Positions 15,190 to 25,002 of a DNA stretch of 64,000 bases are shown piece by piece. Origin of the DNA: Rifleibacterium sp035352635 (GTDB lineage: Bacteria; Muiribacteriota; Ozemobacteria; Ozemobacterales; Ozemobacteraceae); the NCBI GenBank assembly GCA_035352635.1, contig DAOPYA010000005.1, forward strand, positions 1 through 64,000. The letters run 5' to 3'. Below the pieces are notes generated by a model. That model did no database searches and was not told the origin of the DNA. It saw only the letters and a program-made list of their open reading frames with translations. The position numbers and the translations under genes are program-made. Each line of letters begins with the position of its first letter. Within the stretch, counting starts at the first letter, position 1.

Positions 15190-16383
15190 ATGAAGCAGAT
15201 TTGTGTAATTGGCCTGGGTTACATCGGGTTGCCGACCAGCTCGATCTTGGCCGCTAAAGGCTACCAGGTGCTTGGCGTCGATGTCAGCCGCAAGGTTGTA
15301 GATACGATCAACAGCGGCAAAATACACATCACCGAACCCGACCTCGACCTTTTCGTCAGGGCCGCTGTCCAGTCGGGCAAACTCCGCGCTGCAATTGCAC
15401 CAGAAGCCAGCGATGTTTTCATCATAGCCGTTCCGACACCGTTCAAAGCCGACAAAAAACCCGACATGTCATACGTCGAAGCCGCAGTTACAAGCATCAT
15501 CAAGCACTTGCGACCCGGCAACCTCGTCGTTCTCGAATCAACCTCACCCCCCGCAACCTGCGAAAAAATCATCGCCCCGCTCATCAGACAGGCAGGCATG
15601 ATACCCGGGAAAGACATATTCGTAGCTCACTGCCCCGAGCGCGTGCTTCCAGGGCAAATCATGCGTGAAGTCGTTGAAAACGACCGGGTGATCGGCGGCC
15701 TTACCCCTGAGTGCGCCGAAAAAGCGCGGGCCTTATACGCCACATTCGTCAAAGGGCAGATTCACACTACCGACTCAACGACCGCCGAAATGGTCAAGCT
15801 TGTCGAAAACAGTTTTCGCGATGTTAACATCGCTTTTGCCAATGAGCTTTCGCTTATCTGCGAGCGTCTCAATCTGAACGTCTGGGAGTTGATCAAACTC
15901 GCCAATCTGCACCCCCGGGTTAAAATTCTCAGGCCCGGCCCGGGTGTTGGTGGGCACTGCATTGCAGTCGATCCGTGGTTCATCGTCGATGCCTGCCCCG
16001 AAGAAGCCCGTCTTATCAGAACTGCCCGGCAGGTGAACGACAGCAAACCGGCTTTTGTGGTCAACAAGGTTCGAGAAGCGGCTTCCAGAATTAAAAACCC
16101 GGTAATAGGGGTGCTGGGGCTGTCATACAAACAAGATATCGACGATCTGCGCGAATCCCCCGCTATCGAAATCGCCCATCAGCTCAAAGAAAGCCCGGCA
16201 GGCAAGCTTCTGATCTGCGAACCCTTCTGCCGCACCCACCCTGATTTTGAACTTTCCAGCCTCGACCTGGTATTGCAGGAAGCGGACATTATTCTGTTGC
16301 TGGTCGCGCATCAGCAATTCAGAAAGATTGACCCCGAGGTGCTGAAGCTAAAAATTGTCATCGATACCTGTGGAATATGGTGA
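15190..16383 (+). CDS. wecC: UDP-N-acetyl-D-mannosamine dehydrogenase
   Basis: This enzyme oxidises UDP-ManNAc to UDP-ManNAcA with two NAD, supplying an acidic sugar for surface polysaccharides. From the chosen start it has 397 residues. It has the NAD loop GLGYIGLP (about 8-15), VAHCPERVLPG, the dimer helix around MVKLVENSFRDVNIAFANEL, and the catalytic cysteine in GPGVGGHCIAVDP. These features separate WecC from UDP-glucose dehydrogenase. A GAGG stretch about ten bases before ATG 15190 supports this start over the in-frame ATG at 15163. The UDP-GlcNAc 2-epimerase (WecB) needed to make its substrate is not in the window. It is first in the polysaccharide operon, four bases ahead of the radical SAM gene. 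Confidence 0.9.
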   Translation: MKQICVIGLGYIGLPTSSILAAKGYQVLGVDVSRKVVDTINSGKIHITEPDLDLFVRAAVQSGKLRAAIAPEASDVFIIAVPTPFKADKKPDMSYVEAAVTSIIKHLRPGNLVVLESTSPPATCEKIIAPLIRQAGMIPGKDIFVAHCPERVLPGQIMREVVENDRVIGGLTPECAEKARALYATFVKGQIHTTDSTTAEMVKLVENSFRDVNIAFANELSLICERLNLNVWELIKLANLHPRVKILRPGPGVGGHCIAVDPWFIVDACPEEARLIRTARQVNDSKPAFVVNKVREAASRIKNPVIGVLGLSYKQDIDDLRESPAIEIAHQLKESPAGKLLICEPFCRTHPDFELSSLDLVLQEADIILLLVAHQQFRKIDPEVLKLKIVIDTCGIW

Positions 16384-16387
16384 ATAA

Positions 16388-17899
16388 ATGAAACTTCTTC
16401 TCATTGATCCTCCCTTTAAAAGTTTTGCCGGGATTTTCAGCCTGTATTTTCCTCTGGGGCTGGCTTATCTGGCCGGCGCCGCCCGTCGAGCCGGTTATGA
16501 ATGCAGCATTCTCGACATGGATGCCGCGGAACCCAAAGAAGGCTCGCTGAATTTTTCGCGCGAATACGAGAGCTACAATAATTACATTACCGCCTTGAAC
16601 GACCCGAAACACCCAACCTGGGAACTCATGCGGCGGCTGATTGTCGAGCAGAAGCCTGATTTTATCGGGATTTCAGCCTTGACGACAAAATTTGGTTCGG
16701 TAATACAGACTGCGCGCTTCTGCCGCGAGGTGCTGCCAGGGGTTCCGATAATTGTGGGTGGCGCACACGCATCGACGATGCCGGCCCTTACTGCAAGCAT
16801 TCCGGAAGTCGACCATGTTCTGCGCGGCGAAAGCGATGAATCACTGCCCGAACTTCTGAATGCCATTCGAGATCATGGTGACCTGAGCAAGATCGGCAGC
16901 CTGACCTGGAAAAAGGCCGGGCAGATCATTCACAACCCAGATCGCCAGTTCACCCAGAACCTTGACAGTTTGCCTCTGCCTGATCGCGGGGCCTTGCTGA
17001 ACCCTGAGCATTACTCGTCAGAAGACATGGGAGTAATTCTAACATCTCGTGGCTGCCCGTTCAGGTGCAGTTATTGTTTTCACATGTGGGAACGGCAGGT
17101 CAGGTTTCGGTCAGTCGAGTCGGTCATCGAGGAAATAAGCCAGGTAAACCGCGCCTACGGCACCACCCAGTTTTCGTTAAAAGACGATTCATTCACCGTT
17201 CGGCGCAAGCATGTTCTGGCTCTATGTGAAGCGTTTAAAAAGCTGCCGTTCAAAATCACCTTCAATTGCACCACCCGCGTTGATATTCTCGATGATGAGC
17301 TGGTAGCCGCGATGAAAGATGCGGGTCTGGCGCAATTGAGCGTCGGTATAGAATCAGGTTCAGCCGAGATACTCAGAGAAACCGACAAAGATATTACCCA
17401 CGAGCAGATTCTCAAAGCCGCTGAAATACTCAACCGGCACCGGGTGTTCTGGACCGGCTACTTTATGATCGGCCTGCCCACTGAAACCGAAGAAGACATT
17501 CTTAAAACTGTCAGGTTTCTGCGGCGCTCGAAGCCATATTACGGCGGTCTCGGTGTTTACAGCCCATTTCCACGCACCAAACTTTTTGATCAGGGCGTTC
17601 AGATGGGGTTGCTTGATGCCAACCCGCCGCTTGAACACTTTCTTAAAACGAATCCGAAAGATCTCTTTTTTAAAGATCCTCATAAAAGACTGTTGCATAT
17701 TGAGCATCACCGGTTTCAGGAACTTTCAGAATTGGCAGCCCAGGCATTTCACAAGCACAATTCAAACCTTTTCAACCTCATCAGGCGAGGATTTGCCAGA
17801 CGCCGGGCCTACATGTATGATCCATCACTCTTGCGCCGCGATCTGGGTCGGGCCGTCGATTTTCTTGGTCTGAGCGGCTTTATAGATCAGGGGCACTGA
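16388..17899 (+). CDS. B12-binding-type radical SAM protein of the polysaccharide locus
   Basis: This 503-residue enzyme has an N-terminal cobalamin-binding-like Rossmann domain (about 1-150, with LLLIDPP and PLGLAYLAG and a GGAHAS loop) followed by a radical SAM barrel. The cluster motif is C223-x3-C227-x2-C230 in RGCPFRCSYC. Later motifs IESGS and YFMIGLPTETEED are typical of this class. Such enzymes often methylate or rearrange unactivated carbons. Here the substrate is probably a sugar or an aglycone of the surface polymer, because the gene sits between wecC and an amidotransferase with gaps of two to four bases. The exact reaction cannot be predicted. Confidence 0.85.
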   Translation: MKLLLIDPPFKSFAGIFSLYFPLGLAYLAGAARRAGYECSILDMDAAEPKEGSLNFSREYESYNNYITALNDPKHPTWELMRRLIVEQKPDFIGISALTTKFGSVIQTARFCREVLPGVPIIVGGAHASTMPALTASIPEVDHVLRGESDESLPELLNAIRDHGDLSKIGSLTWKKAGQIIHNPDRQFTQNLDSLPLPDRGALLNPEHYSSEDMGVILTSRGCPFRCSYCFHMWERQVRFRSVESVIEEISQVNRAYGTTQFSLKDDSFTVRRKHVLALCEAFKKLPFKITFNCTTRVDILDDELVAAMKDAGLAQLSVGIESGSAEILRETDKDITHEQILKAAEILNRHRVFWTGYFMIGLPTETEEDILKTVRFLRRSKPYYGGLGVYSPFPRTKLFDQGVQMGLLDANPPLEHFLKTNPKDLFFKDPHKRLLHIEHHRFQELSELAAQAFHKHNSNLFNLIRRGFARRRAYMYDPSLLRRDLGRAVDFLGLSGFIDQGH

Positions 17900-17901
17900 G
17901 C

Positions 17902-19824
17902 ATGTGCGGAATAGCCGGGTTTAACGGGAATTTCGGACAAGATCTGCTGCCGACCATGGTTGCAGCAATCAGTCACCGCGGGCCGGACGACCGTGGCATG
18001 TATTTTTCCGAAGACCGGCATACCGGGCTTGGCCACGCACGCCTCTCGATCATTGATCTCAGTTCTGATGCCCATCAGCCGATGACCAATGAAGATCGCA
18101 GTCTCTGGCTGGTCTTTAACGGCGAAATCTATAATTTCGCGGGTCTTCGCCAGGAACTCATTGATCAGGGGCATCGCTTTGCCAGTCGCTCTGATTCTGA
18201 GGTGTTGCTGCATCTATATGAAGAAAAAGGTTGCGCGATGCTGCCTATGCTCAACGGCATCTTTGCCTTTGCGATTTTCGACAGCCGCAAAAATACGTTG
18301 TTTATTGCCCGCGATCATCTCGGGGTCAAGCCCCTGTATATCGCCGAAACCAGCAACGGCATCGCCTTCAGTTCTGAACTCAAAGGGTTACTGCCCTGCC
18401 CCGGCCTCGACCGCCGCATTGACATGCAGGCGGTCAATGCTCACCTGGCCTATATCTGGAGCCCGGCGCCCCTGACCATGTTCAAAGGCGTCAGAAAAGT
18501 TCTGCCCGGCGGAGCCTGCCTGATCGAAAACGGCAAAATCAGCCGGCAGTGGCAATGGTATAACCTGCCGTATGACGGCACCCGCCTTGACCTTGATTTC
18601 GAGCAGACCGCCAGGCAGCTGGCCGGGCACCTTGAAGCGGCGGTCAAAAGCCAGCTGATTGCCGATGTGCCGGTAGGGGCGTTCCTTTCAGGGGGTCTTG
18701 ATTCAAGCGCAATAGTTGCCATGATGCGGCGCCTGATGCCCGATGCCCCGATTCGTTGTTACAGCATCGGCTTTGGTGATGACCGTGAGGTAGAGGGCTG
18801 CCCGGCAGACCTGCCTTATGCCATAAAGGTTGCCCGGCATCTCAAAGTCGATCTTGAAGCGATTCGCATTGACCCCGAGCAATTGCTGGCCAGAATTGGC
18901 GAACTCATCTGGTTTTTAGATGAGCCGCTGGCCGACCCGGCGCCGGTCAATGCGATGATCATCGCGAAAAAAGCCCGCGAAGACGGTATCAAGGTCTTGC
19001 TTTCAGGGGCCGGGGGCGACGATATTTTTTCGGGTTACCGACGTCACCTGGCAATAAGAACCGAAGCACTCTGGAGCTGGCTGCCAGGGCCAATTCGCAG
19101 CCTGGCCGGGCGAATTGCCTCAACCCACGCCGATGTCAGGCACCCATGGGCGCGCCGGCTGGTTAAAGTTTTGCAGAACGCGCATCTTTCTGATGATGAG
19201 CGGCTGCTGGCATATTACCAGTGGTCATCAGACAGCCTGCGACAAGACCTGTTCAACCCCGAGTGCCGCGAACTGGCCAAACCGGCAGACGAACTGCTGC
19301 GCGAGGCGCTATCGACTGTTCAGGGTGAACATGAGCCGCTCAACAAGATGCTGTTTCTCGACAGCCGCTTCTTTTTGCCAGACCACAATCTCAACTATAC
19401 CGACAAAACCTGCATGCGTTACGGCGTCGAGGCACGGGTTCCCCTGCTCGACCCAGATCTGGTTGCCTTTGCCAGCCGCATTCCGACCTCATACAAACAG
19501 ACTTTGACCACCGGCAAGGCAGTGTTCAAGAAAGCGATGGAACCCTTTTTACCGCACGATGTCATCTATAGACGCAAAACGGCATTTGGCGCACCGCTTC
19601 GTCGTTGGATTCAGCATGATCTGCGCGAAATTATCGGCCGCCTGCTGGCACCCGATGTAATAAAAAGCCGGGGAATATTTGCTCCGGATGCGGTGAGCAA
19701 GTTGATCAACGACAATCAGAACGGGCGAATCGACGGAAGTTACACGATTTTTTCGCTGCTGTGCATCGAGATCTGGTGCCAGCTTTTTATAGACGGCACG
19801 CCGTATGGGCAGATTAAAATTTAG
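17902..19824 (+). CDS. asnB: Glutamine-hydrolysing asparagine synthase family protein
   Basis: This 640-residue protein has an N-terminal class II glutamine amidotransferase domain with the nucleophile Cys2 (MCGIAGF), SHRGPDD, LVFNGEIYN and SDSEVLLH. The C-terminal ATP-pyrophosphatase domain has the PP-loop SGGLDSS (about 265-271) and GAGGDDIFSGY. It is complete and of usual length. The family makes asparagine, but members inside polysaccharide loci often amidate uronic acid carboxyl groups. Sitting two bases after the radical SAM gene and following wecC, this copy is a good candidate for amidating ManNAcA. That is inference. Confidence 0.9.
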   Translation: MCGIAGFNGNFGQDLLPTMVAAISHRGPDDRGMYFSEDRHTGLGHARLSIIDLSSDAHQPMTNEDRSLWLVFNGEIYNFAGLRQELIDQGHRFASRSDSEVLLHLYEEKGCAMLPMLNGIFAFAIFDSRKNTLFIARDHLGVKPLYIAETSNGIAFSSELKGLLPCPGLDRRIDMQAVNAHLAYIWSPAPLTMFKGVRKVLPGGACLIENGKISRQWQWYNLPYDGTRLDLDFEQTARQLAGHLEAAVKSQLIADVPVGAFLSGGLDSSAIVAMMRRLMPDAPIRCYSIGFGDDREVEGCPADLPYAIKVARHLKVDLEAIRIDPEQLLARIGELIWFLDEPLADPAPVNAMIIAKKAREDGIKVLLSGAGGDDIFSGYRRHLAIRTEALWSWLPGPIRSLAGRIASTHADVRHPWARRLVKVLQNAHLSDDERLLAYYQWSSDSLRQDLFNPECRELAKPADELLREALSTVQGEHEPLNKMLFLDSRFFLPDHNLNYTDKTCMRYGVEARVPLLDPDLVAFASRIPTSYKQTLTTGKAVFKKAMEPFLPHDVIYRRKTAFGAPLRRWIQHDLREIIGRLLAPDVIKSRGIFAPDAVSKLINDNQNGRIDGSYTIFSLLCIEIWCQLFIDGTPYGQIKI

Positions 19825-19846
19825 AATTTAACAGGAGCCCCACTTC

Positions 19847-21985
19847 ATGAAACAGATTCTGCAAAGCCTGAAAACAGGTGAGATTGAACTGGCTGAACTT
19901 CCAGTTCCGGGGGTCAGGCCCGGGTCTTTGCTGATCAGAACCAACTGCAGCCTTATCTCACTGGGCACTGAACGCATGCTCCTCAACTTTGGCAAGGCTG
20001 GCTGGGTCGATAAGGCCCGGCAGCAGCCAGATAAAGTCAGGCAGGTAATGCAGAAGGTCAGAACTGATGGCCTGATGCCAACTGTTAACGCTGTTTTTAA
20101 CAAACTCGATCAGCCGCTTGCCCTTGGGTATTCAAATGCCGGGGTGGTTCTTGAAGTTGGCGCCGGGGTTTTTGGCTTCAAACCAGGCGACCGGGTGGTA
20201 TCGAATGGCAACCACGCAGAAGTAGTATGCATTCCGGCCAATCTCTGCGCCCGCATTCCAGACGGGGTCGATGACACCAGTGCCTGTTTTACGGTTGTCT
20301 CAGCAATCGCTCTTGAAGGAATGCGCCTGATCAACCCAACTCTCGGTGAAAGTATCGCAGTCATCGGTCTCGGCCTGATCGGGTTGCTGACCTGCCAGAT
20401 ATTGCTGGCCAACGGTTGCCGGGTGATTGGCTTCGACTTCGACCGCCAGAAGGTCGAACTGGCACGCGACTACGGCGTTACCGCCTTCGACATCTCGCAT
20501 GGCAACAACCCGGTAGACCTGGCGATGAATTTTTCGCGCGGTCATGGGGTTGACGGCGTGATTATCACCGCATCAACCACCAGCAATGACCCAGCTCAGC
20601 AGGCACCTCAGATGTGCCGCAAGCGCGGTCGTGTTGTTCTGGTGGGTGTGACCGGCCTGAATCTCTCACGTGATGATTTTTACAAGAAAGAGATTTCATT
20701 TCAGGTTTCATGCTCTTATGGCCCGGGGCGTTATGCCAGCGAATATGAAGAGAAGGGCCTTGATTACCCGATTGGCTTTGTGCGCTGGACCGAGCAACGC
20801 AATTTCGAAGCGGTTCTCGACCTGATGGACTCAGGAAAACTACGCACCCGTGAACTGGTAAGTCGCGAAATTCCGCTCGCAGAGGCAGGCAGGGCCTATG
20901 AACTGGTTGCCGAAGCTAGAGATATCCTCGGCCTGGTACTCACTTACGATGGCAAGGTTGATTTAACCAAGCGGGCTGTGGCGCTAAGCGAGCGGCCAAA
21001 GCAACCGGCAGCCTGCGAAAAGGCGGTCATCGGTTTTATCGGTGCGGGCAATTATGCCGGCAGCACCTTGATTCCGGCCTTTGCCAAAGCCGGGGCCACC
21101 CTCAAAACCATCGCAAGTTCTGGCGGTGTCTCGGGCAATCATGTCGGCAGCCGGCAGGGTTTTGCGATCAGCACCACCGACACGGCCCGCATTTTCAATG
21201 ACCCTGAAATCAACACAGTAGTAATCGCCACCCGTCACGGTTCGCATGCCAGATTTATTATTGAAGCCCTGAACAGTGGCCGCAATGTCTTTGTAGAAAA
21301 GCCACTCTGCCTGAGTTTTGCCGAACTTGCTGCAATTAAAACAGCCTGGGAGGCTGCGAACAGCAAAAAACCGCTGCATCTGATGGTCGGTTTTAATCGT
21401 CGATTCTCGCCGTTAACCGCCATGGCCGCCGAAAAGCTGCGCGGCGGCAATGCGCCATGCAGCATCATCATCACGGTGAATGCCGGGCAGATTCCGGCCG
21501 AACATTGGGTTCATGATTTTGCGGCGGGGGGCGGGCGCGTTATTGGTGAAGCCTGCCACTTTATTGATCTGGTTAGGTTTTTGACCGGCCAACCGCTTAA
21601 ATCGGTTACCACAAGCATCATGAGCAACCCACTGTCGCAAGACAAATCCCCTGATACGGTTTCGATCAATCTGATCTGCGAAGATGGTTCGATCGGCACG
21701 GTGCATTATTTTGCGAATGGCAGCAAGGATTTTCCGAAGGAGCGGCTGGAAATTTTTTCGCAGGGGCGCATCATGCAGATCGACAACTTCAAGAATCTGC
21801 ACTTTTTCGGCTGGCCGGGCGCAAAAAGCCACGCTCTCTGGGCACAGGACAAAGGTCATGAAGCATGCGCGGCCGCCTTCGTCAGAGCTGTTGAGCAGGG
21901 TCTTGCCACGCCGATCAGTTTCGCAGAACTAAATGAAGTTGCGGCAATGACTTTACAGGCGGGCGGTCTTGTACTAGACTGTTAA
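19847..21985 (+). CDS. Bi-domain oxidoreductase (zinc-type alcohol dehydrogenase fused to Gfo/Idh/MocA)
   Basis: This 712-residue protein joins two dehydrogenase modules. The N-terminal half is a medium-chain dehydrogenase-like domain with LGYSNAGVVLEVG, FKPGDRV and the nucleotide loop GLGLIGL near 174. The C-terminal half is a Gfo/Idh/MocA domain with GFIGAGNYAG near 396 and the family motif EKPL near 484. This fusion is known from surface-polysaccharide clusters, usually next to heparinase II/III-type genes, as here. It probably oxidises and re-reduces a sugar nucleotide or glycan residue. An AGGAG site lies 10-15 bases before the ATG. The gene is 22 bases after asnB. Confidence 0.9.
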   Translation: MKQILQSLKTGEIELAELPVPGVRPGSLLIRTNCSLISLGTERMLLNFGKAGWVDKARQQPDKVRQVMQKVRTDGLMPTVNAVFNKLDQPLALGYSNAGVVLEVGAGVFGFKPGDRVVSNGNHAEVVCIPANLCARIPDGVDDTSACFTVVSAIALEGMRLINPTLGESIAVIGLGLIGLLTCQILLANGCRVIGFDFDRQKVELARDYGVTAFDISHGNNPVDLAMNFSRGHGVDGVIITASTTSNDPAQQAPQMCRKRGRVVLVGVTGLNLSRDDFYKKEISFQVSCSYGPGRYASEYEEKGLDYPIGFVRWTEQRNFEAVLDLMDSGKLRTRELVSREIPLAEAGRAYELVAEARDILGLVLTYDGKVDLTKRAVALSERPKQPAACEKAVIGFIGAGNYAGSTLIPAFAKAGATLKTIASSGGVSGNHVGSRQGFAISTTDTARIFNDPEINTVVIATRHGSHARFIIEALNSGRNVFVEKPLCLSFAELAAIKTAWEAANSKKPLHLMVGFNRRFSPLTAMAAEKLRGGNAPCSIIITVNAGQIPAEHWVHDFAAGGGRVIGEACHFIDLVRFLTGQPLKSVTTSIMSNPLSQDKSPDTVSINLICEDGSIGTVHYFANGSKDFPKERLEIFSQGRIMQIDNFKNLHFFGWPGAKSHALWAQDKGHEACAAAFVRAVEQGLATPISFAELNEVAAMTLQAGGLVLDC

Positions 21986-22010
21986 AAAAGCAAACGCCAG
22001 GAATTACTTA

Positions 22011-23651
22011 ATGACCATCAGCAGACTCTTTCACACCGTCAGGCACCTGCTTCCGGTGCAGATATACAGCAGGCCATGGCATGCCATCAAACGTCTGCTC
22101 TCATCGGCCGGCACTCCCGGCAGAATTTGTCAGCTGGCAGCCGAATTAAAAGGGAAAGTGCTACCGCAACCTCCAGGGCTGCTTGAGTTGCGTTTTCTCA
22201 ACCGGCCGCACCAGTTCAACCCTGCAAAAATGCAGTGGCAAAGCGATCATTTTATCGAACAACCCGAAAAGCTCTGGGTTTATCAGCTCAACTATTTTAT
22301 CTGGCTGCACGACGGTCAGACCGAAACGCATTCACCAGAAAATCTATATCTGATCCTTGACTGGATCGAACAGAATTCTTTGACCCAGGCCGAAACCTGG
22401 GAGCCATTCCCACTTTCGAAGAGAATTACCCAATGGGTGCAATGGTGCCGCCAGCACCCTTCGCTCGACGAAGAGGCGGCAGATTGCATCAGAAGCTCGA
22501 TTGCCAACCAGTGTGACCGGCTCTGGCAAGATCTCGAATATCACAACCAGGCGAACCACCTGCTCGAAAACCTGAAGGCTCTTTTTGTGGCCACCGCCTA
22601 CCTCGCTGAGTTTGAAGACAACCTGACCGCAGACTTCGAAAACCGTCTTGAATTCTGCATCGATGAGCTGGTAACCCAGATACGCATGCAGTTTCTCAAC
22701 GATGGCGGGCATTTTGAGCGCAGCCCGATGTATCACATCGAAATGCTGCACGCCGTCGAAACGGTGCGGGCCGCCAATCGAAAACTGCTTGAACTTGACG
22801 GCATCAGCCAGGGGTTGAGCCGAAAAATAGCGCGTCTGGCCATTCTGTGCGGTGACCGGGTGCCACTGATGCGTGACTGGCTTGCGGTCATGACCCACCC
22901 CGATGGCTACATCGCCCAGTTCAATGATTCAGCCCTCTGGAAGGGCATCATGCGCGACTGGCAGACCATGACCTATCTTCTTGAGCAATCGGGCTTTTTT
23001 GTGCGACGTGCGCCAGAATGCTATTTTGCCATGAGCTGCGGCGAACCTTCCCCATATTTCCAGCCCGGGCATACCCATTGCGATATTCTTTCATACGAAC
23101 TTTCGCTGTTGGGCAAGCGCTGCATCATCGATACCGGGTGCGGCTCATACCAGAACGAAACGATTCGCGAAGAGTGCCGCAGCACTGCGGCGCACAATGT
23201 TCCGATGGTTGAGCATGCCGAACAATCAGATATCTGGGGGCGTTTCAGAATCGGTCAGCGGGCCAGAATTATCAGCAGGGCCTACGATTCAGAAAGCGGG
23301 CTTTTGACCGTCGAGTTTATCGACCAGTATGGTCAGCGATTCAAGCGCGAAGTCGTTTTTTTGCCAGGTTCAATCAGAATCAGAGATCGACTGAACGACC
23401 GCAAGCTGACCGGCACATTTATTTCGAGCATACACCTCGCCCCCGAAGCGATTGCCACAGCAGAACAACCCGGGACGAGCAGCTTTATGATCGGCGACCT
23501 ATCGTTCACGATCACTACCAGTGCCAGGGTGCGCATGATGCCCTGCACCTGGTATCCTGATTTCGGCAGGCCCGTCAGCGCCGAAAAACTGGTTTTAAGT
23601 AATCCTGATGCCGGGGCAATTGACTATGTCATCAGCTGGAAAACCTCTTAG
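22011..23651 (+). CDS. Heparinase II/III family protein
   Basis: This 546-residue protein has the alpha-toroid N-terminal domain (about 50-330, with a QANHLLENLKAL motif typical of the family) and a beta-rich C-terminal domain starting around HTHCDILSYEL (about 353). The tail includes RSTAAHNVPMVE, typical of the heparinase II/III repeat. Family members cleave acidic polysaccharides by beta-elimination at uronic acids. In biosynthesis loci they are thought to trim or edit the nascent polymer, which fits a ManNAcA-containing glycan. No signal peptide is evident, which is common for locus-resident copies. Its end overlaps the next glycosyltransferase gene. Confidence 0.85.
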   Translation: MTISRLFHTVRHLLPVQIYSRPWHAIKRLLSSAGTPGRICQLAAELKGKVLPQPPGLLELRFLNRPHQFNPAKMQWQSDHFIEQPEKLWVYQLNYFIWLHDGQTETHSPENLYLILDWIEQNSLTQAETWEPFPLSKRITQWVQWCRQHPSLDEEAADCIRSSIANQCDRLWQDLEYHNQANHLLENLKALFVATAYLAEFEDNLTADFENRLEFCIDELVTQIRMQFLNDGGHFERSPMYHIEMLHAVETVRAANRKLLELDGISQGLSRKIARLAILCGDRVPLMRDWLAVMTHPDGYIAQFNDSALWKGIMRDWQTMTYLLEQSGFFVRRAPECYFAMSCGEPSPYFQPGHTHCDILSYELSLLGKRCIIDTGCGSYQNETIREECRSTAAHNVPMVEHAEQSDIWGRFRIGQRARIISRAYDSESGLLTVEFIDQYGQRFKREVVFLPGSIRIRDRLNDRKLTGTFISSIHLAPEAIATAEQPGTSSFMIGDLSFTITTSARVRMMPCTWYPDFGRPVSAEKLVLSNPDAGAIDYVISWKTS

Positions 23652-24834
23652 AGTTCTCATTGTTACGCAATTTTACTACCCTGACGTTACCGCCTGCGCC
23701 TTTCGCATGCGTGAGACCGCGCAACTGCTCGCCGGCAAGGGCTGCGAAGTGCATGTTGTCGCCGGCGAACCTCATAAGGGTCAGATCGACCAGCAAAGAG
23801 TCGATGATGGGCCGATAAAAGTCAGCAGAGTCAAGCTGATCAAGTATGAGGGGCGCGGCAAATGGAATTACATTGCCCATTATCTCTCATTCATGTTCGG
23901 GGCAATTAAAGCCGCCCGCCATCACCAGGGCAAGTTTGACGTTATCTGGGCATCCAGCCCGCCTCTTTTTGTCGGCCTGGCAGGCATGGTCATTTCATGG
24001 TTCAAAAAAACGCCAATGTGCCTCGATATTCGCGATATCTGGCCTGAATCAGCCGTGGTCGCCGGTCAGATCAAGGCAAACAGCCTGTTGTTCAAAGGGG
24101 CCAAGCTGGTCGAACAGATTTTGTATCGGGGCTCAAGTCGCATAACCTGTGTAGCCAGGCCTATGGCCGCTTATATCGCCAATTTATCAGGTGGTCGGGT
24201 TCCCGAAGTCATATATAACGCAATCCCGGCCGAAATGGTTGCCGATCAGGCTCTACCTGTTGAAGCAGCTCCCAAAAACCTTAATATTCTCTATATCGGC
24301 AACATGGGCTACTGCCAGAACCTTGGTCTGGTGGTCGAAGCGGCAAAATTGCTTGCCAGTCGGGGCGAAACTGATATCAGATTTCAGCTGGTCGGTTCAG
24401 GCATCGAAAAACCGTTGATCGAAGCGGCGATTAAAGCGGCCCAATTAACGAACGTTGAGATCAGCGGTCTGGTAGCCAAAGAAAAAGCCATCGAGATGAT
24501 ACGCAATTCCCATGCTTTGATGCTGCACCTGAAAGACGACGGCACAATGGACAAAACCATTCCGTCAAAAGTTTTTGATTACATGGCCGGCGGCCGGCCA
24601 ATTCTATTTGGCCTCAAGGGAGAAGCCTGCGATATTCTCGGGTCAATCGAAGGCAACCTGCAATACGACCCGGCTGACGCGGCGAGTCTGGCCGGTCAGG
24701 CCGTCTACCTGAAGCAGAACTACCGGCGTCTTGCAACCGCCGCCACCGCGAACCTGGCGCAGGTGCGTGCCAGTTATCTACGTGAGGTTATGGTAGCCAG
24801 ACTTCTCGCAGTTTTTAAGAGTATGCAGAGCTGA
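23626..24834 (+). CDS. Glycosyltransferase family 4 protein (WbuB-like)
   Basis: This GT-B glycosyltransferase has 402 residues from the chosen start. The N-terminal Rossmann half begins RVLIVTQFYYPD and has a glycine-rich EVHVVAGEPHKGQ strand-turn. The interdomain region contains LDIRDIWPESAV, and the C-terminal half has NILYIGNMGYCQ and the sugar-nucleotide site ending in PSKVFDYMAGGRPIL. The DIRD-WPES signature is typical of WbuB-like N-acetylfucosamine/N-acetylhexosamine transferases. An in-frame ATG at 23608 is also possible; a GGGG stretch favours 23626. Either start overlaps the heparinase gene end. It closes the operon. Confidence 0.87.
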   Translation: MSSAGKPLRVLIVTQFYYPDVTACAFRMRETAQLLAGKGCEVHVVAGEPHKGQIDQQRVDDGPIKVSRVKLIKYEGRGKWNYIAHYLSFMFGAIKAARHHQGKFDVIWASSPPLFVGLAGMVISWFKKTPMCLDIRDIWPESAVVAGQIKANSLLFKGAKLVEQILYRGSSRITCVARPMAAYIANLSGGRVPEVIYNAIPAEMVADQALPVEAAPKNLNILYIGNMGYCQNLGLVVEAAKLLASRGETDIRFQLVGSGIEKPLIEAAIKAAQLTNVEISGLVAKEKAIEMIRNSHALMLHLKDDGTMDKTIPSKVFDYMAGGRPILFGLKGEACDILGSIEGNLQYDPADAASLAGQAVYLKQNYRRLATAATANLAQVRASYLREVMVARLLAVFKSMQS

Positions 24835-24877
24835 TTTCCGGGTCTATAATATTTTTTTAAAAACTTCGCCTGGCCTA

Positions 24878-24906
24878 TTGATTAAGAGGGGTTGCGGTGC
24901 TATCCT
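24878..24906 (+). promoter_or_regulatory. Likely promoter of the SET-domain gene
   Basis: TTGATT (24878-24883) and TATCCT (24901-24906) are separated by 17 bases. A leader of about 90 bases would precede the SET-domain gene. Confidence 0.45.
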
Positions 24907-25002
24907 CTCGCAATTCTCACATGATCTTTCAGTTGGGAAAATATCTGAAGAAAAGGGAGTATTCGCTGTCGAACCGCTCAAAAGACGTGTATCGGGCGAA
25001 AA

